Assembly: GCA_024683255.1 (NCBI GenBank)
Contig: JAIKYL010000042.1
Span: forward strand, 1 to 12,609
Direction of reading: 5' to 3'
DNA from: Bacteroidales bacterium
Lineage (GTDB): Bacteria > Bacteroidota > Bacteroidia > Bacteroidales > UBA932
Length of the DNA stretch: 12,609 nt
Shown here in pieces: positions 12,270-12,609 of the stretch. Below the pieces are notes generated by a model. The model was not told the origin of the DNA. It saw only the letters and a list, made by a program, of their open reading frames with translations, and did not search any database. Each line of letters starts with the position of its first letter. Within the stretch, counting starts at the first letter, position 1. The position numbers and the translations under genes are program-made.

Positions 12270-12542
12270 TTATTTCTTGTTGTTGCCTGCGTGGCCGCGG
12301 AAAGTGCGGGTGGGAGCAAATTCACCAAGCTTGTGACCTACCATATTCTCAGTGACGTACACGGGAATAAACTTGTTGCCGTTGTGAACGGCGATGGTGT
12401 GGCCGACAAAGTCAGGGGAAATCATGCTGGCACGGGACCAAGTCTTGACAACCTCTTTCTTCTTGCTACCGTCATTCATAGCAAGAATTCTGTTCTCCAG
12501 GGCTTCCTGGATGTACGGTCCTTTTTTAAGTGAACGACTCAT
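12270..12542 (-). CDS. rpsS: Small ribosomal subunit protein uS19
   Basis: A 90-residue 30S head protein that works with S13 near the A-site finger. It starts [11 protein letters not shown] and contains [23 protein letters not shown] and [17 protein letters not shown], the family's conserved blocks; length is normal. It sits 19 bases after the rplB stop, in the canonical rplB-rpsS-rplV-rpsC order. No promoter was seen in the gap, so it is transcribed from upstream, outside the window. Confidence 0.98.
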   Translation of the reverse strand: MSRSLKKGPYIQEALENRILAMNDGSKKKEVVKTWSRASMISPDFVGHTIAVHNGNKFIPVYVTENMVGHKLGEFAPTRTFRGHAGNNKK

Positions 12543-12561
12543 AATCTGTTAGTTTATTCCG

Positions 12562-12609
12562 TTATTTCTTACGTCTTTCAATGATGAACTTGTTGGACAC
12601 GGCCTTCGG
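12562..12609 (-). CDS. rplB: Large ribosomal subunit protein uL2 (C-terminal end only)
   Basis: The last fifteen sense codons and the TAA stop are visible on the minus strand, reading PKAVSNKFIIERRKK. This basic ending (SNKFIIERRKK) is that of Bacteroidota uL2. Its place immediately before rpsS is the universal S10-operon order, which supports the call although the fragment is short. uL2 binds 23S rRNA near the peptidyl transferase centre. Confidence 0.87.
   Translation of the reverse strand, partial: PKAVSNKFIIERRKK

Noticed and set aside
11309..12355. Plus-strand open frame of 348 codons opposite rpsC, rplV and rpsS
   Set aside because: It is the antisense of well-supported ribosomal genes, is low in recognisable motifs, and crosses gene borders.

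Overview
The window looks like a chromosomal segment from a Bacteroidota bacterium, most likely order Bacteroidales. The evidence is lineage-typical families (DUF4294, DUF3098, a half-length GT5 'glycogen synthase' paired with a DUF4270 lipoprotein, a TlpA-like thioredoxin lipoprotein) and repeated matches to the Bacteroidota promoter consensus TTTG-N19..21-TAnnTTTG. Coding DNA is GC-rich and intergenic DNA AT-rich. The genus cannot be read from the sequence.

Layout. The two edges are parts of the same conserved ribosomal cluster on the minus strand. The right edge has the end of rplB, then rpsS, rplV and rpsC. The left edge has the start of rplP. In most bacteria rpsC is followed directly by rplP (S10 operon running into spc). 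Here about 10.6 kb with eleven unrelated genes lies between them. rpsC ends in a strong intrinsic terminator (11001-11031). rplP has its own well-formed promoter (503-533). So the split cluster looks functionally settled as two transcription units.

The intervening DNA, left to right: (i) a 315-bp intergenic region (415-729) with the rplP promoter, a short remnant in a second frame resembling the N-terminus of a DEAD-box RNA helicase, several short repeats, and a plus-strand promoter; (ii) a secreted DUF4294 protein (+), converging on and overlapping a minus-strand operon ftsX - DUF3098 - uppP - lpxH; (iii) divergent from ftsX, a degenerate half glycogen synthase translationally coupled to a DUF4270 lipoprotein with a Tyr/Gly-rich tract; (iv) a bidirectional terminator, then acpP (-) and pnuC (-); (v) uvrC (+) divergent from pnuC; (vi) a TlpA-like lipoprotein (-) converging on uvrC, whose promoter abuts the rpsC terminator.

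Many of the intervening genes concern the envelope: undecaprenyl phosphate recycling (UppP), lipid A synthesis (LpxH), the acyl carrier that supplies acyl chains (AcpP), the division/PG-hydrolase regulator FtsX, and two lipoproteins. They are ordinary chromosomal genes. I see no transposase, integrase, tRNA, rRNA or CRISPR array. The points most worth a second look are the interruption of the S10-spc cluster and the apparent capture of a helicase-type promoter and 5' end in front of rplP.
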